Positions 7,527 to 16,053 are shown, numbered from the stretch's first letter. The stretch: 64,000 nucleotides of DNA from JAEUIE01 sp046350055 (GCA_046350055.1 JAXMBC010000001.1:2852001-2916000); one strand, 5' to 3'. A program made the numbers and translations. Notes: generated by a model not told the origin, from the sequence alone.

Positions 7527-8234
7527 CTATGCTCGGGCAACTCGCAGTGTTTTCCTCTGTCGTCGACGCCGGTACGCCAGTCCGCCACCAGCTACCAGAG
7601 CTGTAGCAATCAGTGCCATCGTTCCGGGTTCTGGGACAGCTGAAATCGACAGGTTGTCCATCCCAAAACCGCTGAATTCTACAGATTCATCGCTTCCAAA
7701 CTGAAATCGGATATCAACAGTCTGGCCACTAAAGGCGGTAAGATCAAATTCCGCTACGCCAGCACTTCCGCCGCTACCACCACTGGTATCGTAAGCGAAC
7801 TGTCCCAGCAGCGGATGATGGTCATGACTCAGATCGATAAACTGCATGTTCGAGGTCGCTGTGGGATTGAGCAGATTGGTGGGCGGCACCAGACCACCTG
7901 TGACGGATGCCTGAACATTGAAGCGATCGAAGTGCGTTTCAAACTCACCGACATAATCAAATGTCATGGTGATCGGGCCAAAAGAAGGCAGCACCAGACC
8001 TGTGATCTGGTAGAAAGAATAATCACTTGAACCATAAGCTGTCGCATGGCCCATCATCTGGGTGCCATTGTTGGAAAAACCAGTGTTGTTGATCAGAAAT
8101 GATCCGCCGACCGATTCCAGCCCTCCCAGGCCAGACTCGAAATTCTGACTGAACACGGTGACTTGAGCACTTGCCGTCGATAATCCCATGGACAGGATGG
8201 CAAGTGCCAAAAGCGATGATCCGAAACGCCTCAT
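7527..8234 (-). CDS. PEP-CTERM secreted protein
   Basis: 235 aa from ATG 8234, with GGGAGAAG just upstream. Signal peptide MRRFGSSLLALAILSMGLST with cleavage after ASA. The mature part is a Gly/Ser/Asp/Phe-rich β-sandwich (VFSQNFESGLGG ..., VDIRFQFGSDESVEFSGFGM) without known catalytic motifs, like the lectin/concanavalin-like domains common in such proteins. The C-terminus VPEPGTMALIATALVAGGGL followed by YRRRRQR is a PEP-CTERM sorting signal. A cell-surface or exopolysaccharide-associated role is likely. Confidence 0.85.
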   Translation of the reverse strand: MRRFGSSLLALAILSMGLSTASAQVTVFSQNFESGLGGLESVGGSFLINNTGFSNNGTQMMGHATAYGSSDYSFYQITGLVLPSFGPITMTFDYVGEFETHFDRFNVQASVTGGLVPPTNLLNPTATSNMQFIDLSHDHHPLLGQFAYDTSGGSGGSAGVAEFDLTAFSGQTVDIRFQFGSDESVEFSGFGMDNLSISAVPEPGTMALIATALVAGGGLAYRRRRQRKTLRVARA

Positions 8235-8397
8235 GAAGCTTCTCCCAGTTGGTTCAACTTCTAAGTAAGTTTTCATCCTAAGTTGGTAAGGAGACAATGC
8301 AACAAGAATCTCTCATTTTCTTCACATTCGATTTCTGAGCAGGTGCCTGGAAGACCAAGGAGTCTGGCGCTTTCCGTGTTGTGACGGGAATCGCCAT

Positions 8398-8429
8398 GCC
8401 ACGGATGTGATGTAGTCATCGCATCCGTG
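8398..8429 (+). repeat. GCCACGGATG hairpin repeat
   Basis: CACGGATG at 8400-8407 and CATCCGTG at 8422-8429 form a stem around TGATGTAGTCATCG. It shares its core with 7450-7475 and 11202-11236. It is the only structure I see in the gene-free stretch 8235-8547, apart from a closing CCGGGGCACCCGGC near 8517, which resembles the end of the 305-bp repeats. Confidence 0.65.
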
Positions 8430-8547
8430 CTGGACCTGCAACGACTTGCAGCATCCTGAGATGCCGAACGCACAGATTTCTGCAAGCTTACCACAGCACG
8501 AAACAACTTCTCGTTACCCGGGGCACCCGGCTTGCACCAAAACTGTG

Positions 8548-10470
8548 TCAATCCATGCAGGAGTCGACTGCGGGTGAAACTCCTGGGGCGGTCGGCAGCG
8601 TATGGGCTAGCCTCAGTTCCCGGAGCATGGACTGCTTCTTGGATTGGTGGGCCTGCATCCGACGCAGGATGTCATCTAGCACCTGCACCGCGCTGACCAT
8701 GTGCGGCCCCTTATTGAGCATGACACACTCGGCCCGGTGTCCCATCGCCGCATCGGTAATCTCGGCTCGCGACGGCATCCCCTGCTTGGCCAGTGTTTCA
8801 AGCACCTGTGTCGCCCAGATCACCGGCACATGGGCGGCCTCACAGATCCACAGGATCTCTTCCTGGACTTCCGCCAGCCGCTCGAAGCCACACTCCACCG
8901 CCAGATCGCCGCGAGCAATCATCACCCCGCAGCACGGGGACCGCATGGCCGTTAGCAGAATCTCCGGCAGGTTCTCGAACCCTCGCCGCGTCTCGATCTT
9001 CAGGACGATAGCCGGTTGCTTGTTGCCCAGTCTCGCCAGGTGCTGCTGAAGCGACTCCACGTCCCCGGCACAGTTGGCGAAGGAGAGTTCGACAATATCG
9101 GCGTGCCGGGCCACGAATGCCAGGTCCTCGATGTCTTTGGCGGTCAGGGCAGGGAGCCGGAGATCGCTGTCGGGGAGATTGATTCCTTTGTCCGCGCGGA
9201 GTTTCTGGCCCTGTAAGCGGGACTGTGTAACCCGGACCAGTACCTGAGTGGGCTCGACCTTCTCCACGATGCCACCGATCTTGCCGTCGTCGAACCAGAT
9301 GGCATCGCCCGTGCGCACGTCATCGAAAACCTCAGGGATCGTGCAGCCGATGGTGGGAGGCGACTGGAGATGTCCTTTGCTGTCCACGGTCGCCGGCTGG
9401 CCGGGCCGGAGGTCCCGGGTCAGGATCAGCAGGTCGCCTCGCCCGAGCGAAATGGCGTTCTCCGTTGGCGGCAGCACTCCCACGCAGGTCTTGCGGTTGC
9501 CCCCCTTGGCTGCCTTGCGCTGGTGGCGCAGGACAGTGCCGGGGACGAAGTACGTCGTCTGGGACGTCTCCGCCCAGCAACCGTCGGCGGTGACTTCGAC
9601 CACCGTCAGAACCCGTCGGGCGTCGCGTGCGTCGGTGAGCTTCACCTTCTCCCCTTCACGGAGGCAGGCCAGCCAGTCCGCCGACACCGGCAGGCACGCG
9701 TCCGCCGGTGAGGGTGGCGGGCGGAGGGCATCATCAGCGGTCAGCCAGACCCGCGCGGGTGCGGTGACACGCCCGAGCGTGTCGCGGCGGGGGCGGGCTC
9801 GTACCACCGCCGGCCCGGGTACCAGTGGTCCGGTTCGCAGTTTCGGCCCGGCAAGATCCATTACCACCCGGCAGGACCGACCCAGGGCCTGCTCAGCACG
9901 CCTAAGGTGCTCAATCATCCGCCCCCACGTCGCAGTGTCGTCGTGCGCACAGTTGATGCGCATGCAATCCATCCCCTGTTGGAGCAGGTCGTGAACAAGG
10001 GCATAGTCATCCCCCGCTTCGGTCGGCATGGTGACCATGATTCGGACACCACGACCGCAAGGCGAATGCCCCAGCAGGCTAGCCGTGTGTTCGCCCAAGA
10101 GCCGCTGCCCAGCGGCAAAATCGACCGCTTCCTTCTCCTTTACCTGGCCCTCGTTGCCGGCTAAGCGGCGGAGTACGTTCAGGACCGTGTCCACCGTGGC
10201 CAGGACGTGGGACTCCGCCCGCCCAAGCGAGGAAAGCCCCAGCGCGGCCAGGCGGAGTTGGAGCGGACGGAGGTCCCGTCGACGGAGGGCTAGATAATGA
10301 AGGAGGTTCCGGGCACTGTCGCGGTAATTGACATGAACCGTACCAAACCGCTGCTCCGGCAGGGTCGAATCAGCTACCATGTCTGCCCGAATGGCCGAGA
10401 GTTCCCGGAGGACTTCCACAACGTCCGGGGCCTTCTGGCTATCATGGCAGTTCGAATGTGTCGCGGGCAC
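8548..10470 (-). CDS. long-form pyruvate kinase
   Basis: 640 aa from GTG 10470 (AAGG upstream); the frame is open further to 10893, but that extension is unlike protein. An N-terminal helical domain (SARNLLHYLALRRRDLRPLQ ...) precedes a pyruvate-kinase barrel: MRINCAHDD (substrate Arg), MDLAGPKLRTG, a B-domain insert, KIET with the catalytic Lys and metal Glu, ARGDLAVE with the metal Asp, and ATQVLETLAKQGMPSRAEI. The C-terminal allosteric domain is absent. It converts phosphoenolpyruvate and ADP to pyruvate and ATP. The catalytic residues are present, so it may be active despite the atypical layout. Confidence 0.8.
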   Translation of the reverse strand: MPATHSNCHDSQKAPDVVEVLRELSAIRADMVADSTLPEQRFGTVHVNYRDSARNLLHYLALRRRDLRPLQLRLAALGLSSLGRAESHVLATVDTVLNVLRRLAGNEGQVKEKEAVDFAAGQRLLGEHTASLLGHSPCGRGVRIMVTMPTEAGDDYALVHDLLQQGMDCMRINCAHDDTATWGRMIEHLRRAEQALGRSCRVVMDLAGPKLRTGPLVPGPAVVRARPRRDTLGRVTAPARVWLTADDALRPPPSPADACLPVSADWLACLREGEKVKLTDARDARRVLTVVEVTADGCWAETSQTTYFVPGTVLRHQRKAAKGGNRKTCVGVLPPTENAISLGRGDLLILTRDLRPGQPATVDSKGHLQSPPTIGCTIPEVFDDVRTGDAIWFDDGKIGGIVEKVEPTQVLVRVTQSRLQGQKLRADKGINLPDSDLRLPALTAKDIEDLAFVARHADIVELSFANCAGDVESLQQHLARLGNKQPAIVLKIETRRGFENLPEILLTAMRSPCCGVMIARGDLAVECGFERLAEVQEEILWICEAAHVPVIWATQVLETLAKQGMPSRAEITDAAMGHRAECVMLNKGPHMVSAVQVLDDILRRMQAHQSKKQSMLRELRLAHTLPTAPGVSPAVDSCMD

Positions 10471-10824
10471 AGACCTTACTCCGTCAACAAAAGAATCCCT
10501 GCATGACTCCTGGAATGACTTTACCCAGAAGACATGGCCACCATTCTGGCCATCGAGAGGGAATAGTACAACAGGTTCTCTGATGGTTTCGCAGTGAACC
10601 GTTGCCTTGGTGCCACCCCATCCCGCAAGGTGGGCATGCCTGGTCAGAATATGACATGTACGATTCCCGAAACCACGCTTCGTGCCACAGGTCAGTGGCA
10701 CTCCGCTAACCTGCGATTGACGACGATAGCCAGCAAGCTTACCACAGCTAACAGGAGCACCACGAACCATGCTCACACCACCTGGGAGCACTCGGCCACA
10801 AACTCCACTGGAGGAACTCTTCCC
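10471..10824. other. divergent intergenic region, pyruvate kinase / STAS
   Basis: 354 bases between two divergent genes. It should hold both promoters, but I see no convincing boxes. GCAAGCTTACCACAGC near 10733 repeats a sequence near 8482. TGCCAC..GTGGCA around 10683-10700 can pair. No small gene with a ribosome site was found. Confidence 0.4.
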
Positions 10825-11145
10825 ATGCTCACCCCAGACGAGGAAGACAGTCTGTCCGAGATTCTCCTGAAGAACTACCTGCACAAGCCCCATGAATTCG
10901 AAGAACTGCTGAAGTGGGCCGGCCGCATCGGAACGGGCACCTTGCGTCTCAACTTCACAGGCATCATGTACATCAACTCACGGAATATCAGCCAACTCAC
11001 GGCTCTGCGAAAACTGGTCGTACCCAGGGGTGGAAAAGTCGTCCTCAGCCATGTAGTTCCGACCGTCTACAAGGACCTGAAAGTGTTTGCGTTCGACCAG
11101 TTATGTGAAATCGAGCTTGCAGATGACGTGCAGGGACCAGAATAG
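10825..11145 (+). CDS. STAS-like anti-sigma antagonist domain protein
   Basis: 106 aa from ATG 10825, with GGAGG ten bases upstream (a longer frame from 10594 has no such site). The core GTGTLRLNFTGIMYINSRNI followed by LTALRKLVVPRGGKVVLSHV has the strand-helix-strand-helix pattern of STAS domains (SpoIIAA/RsbV), in which a Ser/Thr at the end of the second strand is phosphorylated by an anti-sigma kinase. Paralogs lie at 19004-19234 (broken) and 21365-21769. Together with the SpoIIE-type phosphatase at 15103 this suggests a partner-switching pathway, though no anti-sigma kinase is seen here. Confidence 0.65.
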   Translation: MLTPDEEDSLSEILLKNYLHKPHEFEELLKWAGRIGTGTLRLNFTGIMYINSRNISQLTALRKLVVPRGGKVVLSHVVPTVYKDLKVFAFDQLCEIELADDVQGPE

Positions 11146-11201
11146 AACAATCACGAGATGTGAACAAGCAGCCGGCTGCCCGGGTAATTCATGAAGCCTG
11201 C

Positions 11202-11236
11202 GTGCTACGGATGTGATGTCTTCATCTCATCCGTGC
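11202..11236 (+). repeat. degenerate GCTACGGATG hairpin repeat
   Basis: Resembles 8398-8429: TACGGATGTGATG, then TCATC, then CATCCGTG, forming a short stem. It lies between the STAS gene and the 3' end of the broken DUF1559 gene, inside the inverted segment. Confidence 0.5.
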
Positions 11237-11303
11237 TGGCACGGGTGACGGGTGCCATGCTCTCGCTACCTGGCACATAACACCATGCGTTCCGCGCAAA
11301 CAG

Positions 11304-12002
11304 TTACTCATCGACAAAGATTGGTATGGATTTAGAATTAACAAGAAACATATCTACAATAGTATCGTTACTATATGCATTCGATACCTGCCTAACCGTT
11401 CCATCCAGAAAGAGTACATTTGCAACCACCCTTCCTTTACCATCGGCATGAAGACCTCCATAACTACTCATAAAATCAGTCTTCCTATCCACCGCTCTTA
11501 GTGTAACCTGGGAGTAACTCCACCAGTTTCCGAGTTCTACTTTTGACTCAGCGATGTATGCCAAGTATGATACTCCTTTTGCAACACAATGGTTCTGCAA
11601 CATTCGCGGGAAACCAAAAAATCCAGCATCGCTAGAAGTTACGAGTGCGTTCTCTGACTTCACACCTTCGCCAGTAATTCCGATATAGGTACCTGTGTCA
11701 CGATTACTGTCCCGGTCTGTATAGTAGTTAGGACATTGAAAGATCTTGCATTTCTCCATATGAAACACAGTTCCATTGCCATCATCTTTGACTTCATGAA
11801 CGTATGATAATCTTGAATTTAGATAGTCAATTACACTCACAGTCCATGCATATGTAGCAGTGGCATTTGGCCCTTTATCAATAACAATCTTAGACCGTGG
11901 ATAGTAATTCATATCATTATAATATGAACTTATCCCCATTTGAATCATTCGGAGATTACCTTGGCAAGACAGTCGTATCGCATTCTGTCGAGCCATATAC
12001 AA
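11304..12002 (-). pseudogene. DUF1559-like protein, 3' fragment
   Basis: 232 codons that continue the gene begun at 1958. After the junction comes YMARQNAIRLSCQGNLRMIQ, the helix after the pilin-like anchor, then a β-rich domain and GLHADGKGRVVANVLFLDG near the C-terminus, a lengthened form of the H-x9-DG motif of DUF1559 proteins. The reconstructed N-terminus lacks the FTLIELLVVIA prepilin cleavage motif, so processing may differ from that of the 45347 paralog. AT-rich like the 995 gene. Without the 5' end it has no natural start. Confidence 0.8.
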
Positions 12003-12008
12003 GAACCG
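12001..12008 (+). repeat. target duplication, second half of CGGTTCTT
   Basis: AAGAACCG, the reverse complement of CGGTTCTT at 2024-2031. It lies at the outer edge of IS copy 2. Confidence 0.85.
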
Positions 12009-12037
12009 GGTAGTGTCCGCATAGTGTGTTGATTTTC

Positions 12038-12982
12038 CTAGTTAGCTGTGAGCAGTTCTTCAACCGTCCACTGTTTGGTTGCGATGCCTGCTGCCACTGC
12101 TGGTGTCGTTTTGAGTGTGCTGTGCTTCCAGCAGAAGTTGTAGTAAGCGAAGTAGAGAGCTAACGCTGCCTCGTGGTTTTCCCATTTCTTGGAGAATGCA
12201 CAAGTGAGGCGTGTCATCCTGCGAACGAAGGTTCGGATGCTGAGATTGTTTCTCTCAACGTAAGAAGTGCATACCCGATCCTCAGCAGGCTGACCGATGA
12301 TTACGTTTTTGTCGATGCGAATGATTGAAGGCGGTGAGTAACGCCTGTCATCGTCCGATTCACCATACTGCTTCACCAACTGTGCGTAGTCAACAGTACG
12401 GCCAAACACCGAATGAACTGCGTTGGGGTATGGCTTGAAACCATCGGTGGTAAGCTGGAAGCCATCGGCTACAGTCTCCCTCAGCTTCTCCATGAAGCAT
12501 TGAGTGTCTAGCGGTGTACGCTTGCCAAGGTGCCATGACAGGATCAGCTTTGTGTTGGATTCAAAGCCGACGTAACACCACGCATCACCATATCCTTCAT
12601 CGCTCATGGGATACTGGAACATGCGTGTCTTTTCTTTCATGCCTACGAACCCCCATATTTCGTCACATTCAACATCTTCAACTTTGATGTTGACGATGCG
12701 AGACTCTAGCAACTGCTTAGCCTTCTCGCCAGCGGTTACGATAAGATTACAAATAGTGTCCCGGTTTACACCAGTCACTCGTTCGGTCGAACGAATCGAG
12801 CAGCCTTCCATCAGCAACTTGATGCACTGAACAGCTTTGTCCAGCGGAAGACGCATTTCACCCAAGGGCCGGGCTGGTACGTTTGTAAACGTTTGGCAGC
12901 ATGGTTTGCACTGGTAGCGTTGGTTACCGTTGCGGTCTTTTCCGAACCTACGGCATTGGGTTGAGCATTTTGGGCAAAGCAT
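12038..12982 (-). CDS. IS1-family transposase, copy 2
   Basis: Identical to the transposase at 3802-4746: N-terminal zinc ribbon (CPKC ... CKPCC), DDE residues in VECDEIWGF, TTDGFKPY and YVERNN. Start at ATG 12982 by the same ribosome-site argument; GTG 13033 is the alternative. Two identical intact transposases imply recent duplication or gene conversion, and that both copies may still move. Confidence 0.9.
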   Translation of the reverse strand: MLCPKCSTQCRRFGKDRNGNQRYQCKPCCQTFTNVPARPLGEMRLPLDKAVQCIKLLMEGCSIRSTERVTGVNRDTICNLIVTAGEKAKQLLESRIVNIKVEDVECDEIWGFVGMKEKTRMFQYPMSDEGYGDAWCYVGFESNTKLILSWHLGKRTPLDTQCFMEKLRETVADGFQLTTDGFKPYPNAVHSVFGRTVDYAQLVKQYGESDDDRRYSPPSIIRIDKNVIIGQPAEDRVCTSYVERNNLSIRTFVRRMTRLTCAFSKKWENHEAALALYFAYYNFCWKHSTLKTTPAVAAGIATKQWTVEELLTAN

Positions 12983-13061
12983 CCGAACACCTCTTGATGT
13001 TCGCACAGCTTTCGCCGATAATTCAGTTGCCACACTGGTTCGGCTTCGGCTGTGCTAGTTT

Positions 13062-13093
13062 AAGCCTGGGATTGTTGAAGCAGTCTCAGGCTT
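13062..13093. terminator. hairpin before transposase, IS copy 2
   Basis: Mirror of 3691-3722: AAGCCTGGGA and TCTCAGGCTT form a stem between the cargo promoter and the transposase gene. Confidence 0.45.
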
Positions 13094-13110
13094 TATTTGT
13101 CTAATACTAA

Positions 13111-13183
13111 TGTACGGACGATGTACGTACGCGTCAAACTAATTCGGCTTGATTTGTACGGAATTATTACGTACAATAGTCTC
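13111..13183 (+). promoter_or_regulatory. cargo promoter and operator, IS copy 2
   Basis: TTGATT at 13149-13154, 17-base spacer, TACAAT at 13172-13177, then ATG at 13184. TGTACG motifs are at 13111, 13122 and 13155, with the inverted form at 13170-13175. Same arrangement as in copy 1, here on the plus strand. Confidence 0.65.
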
Positions 13184-13414
13184 ATGAAAACAACAGAAAG
13201 ACTGGGCCGCCCGACAAAGGGTTCTGTCGCGCTCACTGAAAGAGTTGAGATGCGAATGACAAAAGCTGAGAAACAATCCTTTGTTGAGGCGGCAGAACTT
13301 GCTGGCCTTGACCTGTCATCGTGGGTTAGAATGCGACTCCGGCAGACGGCGCGAAAGGAACTTGGAGACGCTGAGCGTCCTGTGCATTTTCTGATTGAAT
13401 CGAGAAAGAACTAG
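13184..13414 (+). CDS. ribbon-helix-helix regulator, IS copy 2
   Basis: Identical to 3370-3600: 76 aa with the strand ERVEMRMT and the two RHH helices. It is first in the cargo operon, six bases after the -10 box, and two bases before the next gene. Likely represses its own operon by binding the TGTACG sites; this is inferred from position. Confidence 0.78.
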   Translation: MKTTERLGRPTKGSVALTERVEMRMTKAEKQSFVEAAELAGLDLSSWVRMRLRQTARKELGDAERPVHFLIESRKN

Positions 13415-13416
13415 CG

Positions 13417-13887
13417 ATGGCGAAACCGCGAAAGAATGCAGTCAAAGCGAAAGCACGCAAAGCAGCGAAACTGCCGCTGTTGTGCTGCGCTGTTTTGTGT
13501 GAACGCGTACTTTTTGAAAACGGCAAGTTGCCCAGCCTGATTCGAGTGGTTGATGTAATCACGTTGAAGGCGCCTGAGACAGAGGTTGAAGGGGTTGAAC
13601 TTCCAATTCGTGTTTACATTAGCTTCAGAAAGAGTGACTCACCGCCAGCACGCCACAAATGCGAGATTGGGCTGCGAGACACAAAAGGGAAGCTAACGCG
13701 ATCCGCAGGTCTAGAGTTTGCATTTGATGAAAAGGCAGAAGCCAACCAAGTGGCCAATGCTGAGATGGCAATGAAATTCAAATGGACCGGCTTTGGTATT
13801 TATCAATATGAACTAACATTGGATGGCATTCGTGTCGGAGTGATCCCGTTCAAAGTTGTTGAGCAACAAGAGACAGTGGAGAAGTAA
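13417..13887 (+). CDS. DUF6941-like protein, IS copy 2
   Basis: Identical to 2897-3367. Basic N-terminal tail followed by a β-rich domain (CCAVLCERVLFENGKLPSLI ... GIYQYELTLDGIRVGVIPF). Function unknown; second gene of the cargo operon. Confidence 0.68.
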   Translation: MAKPRKNAVKAKARKAAKLPLLCCAVLCERVLFENGKLPSLIRVVDVITLKAPETEVEGVELPIRVYISFRKSDSPPARHKCEIGLRDTKGKLTRSAGLEFAFDEKAEANQVANAEMAMKFKWTGFGIYQYELTLDGIRVGVIPFKVVEQQETVEK

Positions 13888-13889
13888 CA

Positions 13890-14303
13890 ATGTCCACAAT
13901 CCGAATCAAAGAACGCTATGTCCCTTCCAAGGGTCGATACGTGGGAGGACAAACTTATGGCTATAATCTTGGCGCTAGCCAGCCAGCAACTGTTAAACGG
14001 AAGCTAGCTGTCAGTACAATACCGTATCAACAGCTTCCTCAAAGTGGCATGAGGATTCATGGGGAACAGTACGTCATGCCACACGAAGACCAAGTTAAAC
14101 TTACTCAGCCAACCTTTGCAGGGAAGCCGTTCCAATTCATTGGATTTCTGCCAGCAACCAGTCTGATGGTCATTGAGGATGAGAATCCTTGGCGGAAGTT
14201 TCGGGGTATGTTTGCCAACAACCCTCGCTATGAAAATGTAAAAAAGAAGATGGCGGAGCGAAGGGAACAGCGTCGATTGGCTGAAATTGCGAATGGATCA
14301 TGA
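13890..14303 (+). CDS. unknown cargo protein, IS copy 2
   Basis: Identical to 2481-2894. 137 aa with a basic C-terminal helix, overlapping the PIN toxin start by four bases (ATGA). Candidate antitoxin by position only. Confidence 0.7.
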   Translation: MSTIRIKERYVPSKGRYVGGQTYGYNLGASQPATVKRKLAVSTIPYQQLPQSGMRIHGEQYVMPHEDQVKLTQPTFAGKPFQFIGFLPATSLMVIEDENPWRKFRGMFANNPRYENVKKKMAERREQRRLAEIANGS

Positions 14304-14740
14304 ACCGTTATCTATTGGATACAGACATATTCAGCAAATGGGCTGGCGAAGAGGAGCCAGTATCGTCAATCGTTGAATCGCAGCCGATCAACAGTGTGTT
14401 CGTTTCAGTGGTAACGGTCGGCGAGGTTATCTATGGATGGCACGCCGAAGTCAAGGACTGCCCTCGAGAAGAGCTGGTAGATACATATGGATGTGTCCAT
14501 AGGTCAGTACACTTTATCAAAGAGCAGGTAGTTCTTCCGTTTACATCCAGTTCACTAAAAGTGTTTGCTAGTTTGCGGCGTGACTTCAAGGGCTATGACC
14601 CTTACGACCTACACATAGCCTCAATAGCAATCGAGAATCAGCTTATATTGGTTACTAACAACACTGCCGATTTCGAGCCGATAACAGCGGTGGGCTTGAA
14701 AATCGTAAATTGGAACAAGCCGAAGTCATCAACACACTAA
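14300..14740 (+). CDS. PIN-domain (VapC-like) toxin, IS copy 2
   Basis: Identical to 2044-2484: 146 aa PIN domain with acidic residues in LLDTDIF, GEVIYG and DPYDLHIAS. Last gene of the cargo operon; its TAA stop falls in the terminal inverted repeat of the element. Confidence 0.82.
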   Translation: MNRYLLDTDIFSKWAGEEEPVSSIVESQPINSVFVSVVTVGEVIYGWHAEVKDCPREELVDTYGCVHRSVHFIKEQVVLPFTSSSLKVFASLRRDFKGYDPYDLHIASIAIENQLILVTNNTADFEPITAVGLKIVNWNKPKSSTH

Positions 14741-14752
14741 GCGGACACTACC

Positions 14753-14760
14753 CAAGTTTC
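14753..14760 (+). repeat. target duplication, second half of GAAACTTG
   Basis: CAAGTTTC, reverse complement of GAAACTTG at 4776-4783, abutting the right end of IS copy 2. Confidence 0.85.
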
Positions 14761-14971
14761 AAACTCCTTGAGAAGCTCAGTCATTACTGGCGTAAGTGGG
14801 TACAAGGGCAAGGCAGCAGTCAAAGTGGGTAAGCGGCTGGTGATTCTCGGTTGGTGCCTGGCTGGCATAGGTACAGTCTTGCTCATCTTCGGGATTGTGG
14901 TGTGGGTAGCTACTCGATCACCAAACCGAGGGCCTTCCTTTTCGCCTCCGCCGCCCAGCTATGGAAGATAG
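14753..14971 (+). pseudogene. two-TM small membrane protein, 3' fragment
   Basis: Continuation of the gene that starts at 4918/4987 on the minus strand. It encodes NSLRSSVITGVSGYKGKAAV, a membrane segment (LVILGWCLAGIGTVLLIFGI) and a tail ending SFSPPPPSYGR. A TTG at 14768 could act as a start, but the N-terminal half is missing. Rejoining the fragments restores 117 codons in frame. In the rejoined order the gene would be followed by the PP2C phosphatase at 15103. Confidence 0.8.
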
Positions 14972-15102
14972 TGGTAGTACGCCGGTGGTGTGGGGGGGAG
15001 GGCAGAGACAGCGGCTTCCTATCGGTGAAATGGCGATCTGCTGCATATTGGAGGAGTACAATAGCAGAGGTGAGGTGTTAATTATTGCAGTGAGAGCGCT
15101 AC

Positions 15103-15960
15103 ATGACAGAGCAGATGCAATGCATGGAGGTCTGGGGTGGGAATCAGGGTGTCGAGCAACACTTCCACTTGCCCGGCCTGGATGTCTGGCTTTACTCTCG
15201 CCCCTACGATAATGCCTCCAATGGAGGTGATGTCTATTATCTTTCCTCGTGTGCATCCGGGAGAATCTCCCGATTGCTATTGGCCGATGTGAGCGGTCAT
15301 GGCCCGGTGGTTTCCCAGTTTGCACTGCGGCTGCGGGACCTGATGCGTCGGAACATCAACCGCGTCAGCCAGGTGCAATTTGTGGAGGGGATGAACGAGC
15401 AATTCATCAACTTCCAGCAGGAAGGGCTGTTTGCCACCACCCTGGTTGGCACCTATTTCGCCAGCACCGGTTCCTTTCAATTGTGTGTGGCGGGTCATCC
15501 GCGACCCCTGCTGTATCGTTCCTCCACCAGAACATGGGATATCCTGGGAGCGGAAGCCGAGCAGACGATAAAACCCAATCTCCCGCTGGGTATCGTGAAT
15601 GGGCTGGAGTTTGGCCAGATGAGCCTGGCACTTCAGCCGGGGGACATGCTTCTGCTCTACACCGATGGCTTAACCGAGGCTCGCCTCGCGGATGGACAGC
15701 TTCTTTCCGAGCCAGGATTATTGAAGCTGGTGCAAGGGCTGGATGTTACTGATCCGCATCAATGGATCCCCTCGCTACTGGCAAGCCTGCGTGGTGCCAT
15801 GTCAGCGGAGGTGGGAGATGACATGACCTTGCTGCTGGCGCGAGCGGACAGCAGTCGCGTGTCGCTTCGTGACAATCTGCTGGCACCGTTTCGCCTGCTC
15901 CGCCAGCCGAAGGACCGGATCAGTTTCCGCCAACCCGTTGGAGAACAGTCGGCTCAGTGA
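15103..15960 (+). CDS. SpoIIE/RsbU-type PP2C phosphatase
   Basis: 285 aa. A PPM-family Ser/Thr phosphatase domain spans most of the protein: NGGDVYYL (metal Asp), LLADVSGHGP (metal Asp), LLLYTDGLTEAR, and EVGDDMTLLLAR at the end (metal Asp). This is the SpoIIE/RsbU type, which dephosphorylates STAS anti-anti-sigma proteins and thereby frees a sigma factor. No sensor domain is attached. Three STAS-like genes lie within 7 kb, though none adjacent. The start at 15103 is weakly supported; nearby in-frame ATGs at residues 5 and 8 are alternatives. Confidence 0.85.
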   Translation: MTEQMQCMEVWGGNQGVEQHFHLPGLDVWLYSRPYDNASNGGDVYYLSSCASGRISRLLLADVSGHGPVVSQFALRLRDLMRRNINRVSQVQFVEGMNEQFINFQQEGLFATTLVGTYFASTGSFQLCVAGHPRPLLYRSSTRTWDILGAEAEQTIKPNLPLGIVNGLEFGQMSLALQPGDMLLLYTDGLTEARLADGQLLSEPGLLKLVQGLDVTDPHQWIPSLLASLRGAMSAEVGDDMTLLLARADSSRVSLRDNLLAPFRLLRQPKDRISFRQPVGEQSAQ

Positions 15961-16053
15961 ATCATAGTCTTGTGAACCCTCGCGCTCTCGTCGTTCACTC
16001 ATACACGATCGCAACCAGTTGCGTCCAATCTGACTGAGTCTACATCAACGCGT

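Larger units (their letters stand above)
12009..14752 (-). mobile_element. IS1-family element with toxin cargo, copy 2 (inverted)
   Basis: 2,744 bp, the same length as copy 1 but reversed, with the same GGTAGTGTCCGC termini and identical encoded proteins. Flanks are AAGAACCG (left) and CAAGTTTC (right), which are not repeats of each other but match, reversed, the two flanks of copy 1. It interrupts the gene for a small membrane protein. Confidence 0.9.

Noticed and set aside
10594..10824. Longer start for the STAS gene at 10825
   Set aside because: The extra 77 residues are low-complexity Thr/Asn-rich and unlike the paralog, and GGAGG marks the ATG at 10825.
10471..10893. Extended N-terminus of the pyruvate kinase
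   Set aside because: The first 141 codons are Cys/Gly/Val-rich with no fold pattern and include intergenic sequence opposite the STAS upstream region.
2032..14752. The two IS copies as ends of a composite transposon carrying the 7.2-kb segment
   Set aside because: A composite transposon would have the same target duplication outside both copies. The outer flanks are CGGTTCTT and CAAGTTTC, which are unrelated, while the pairs match across copies. Two separate insertions plus inversion fits; one composite insertion does not.
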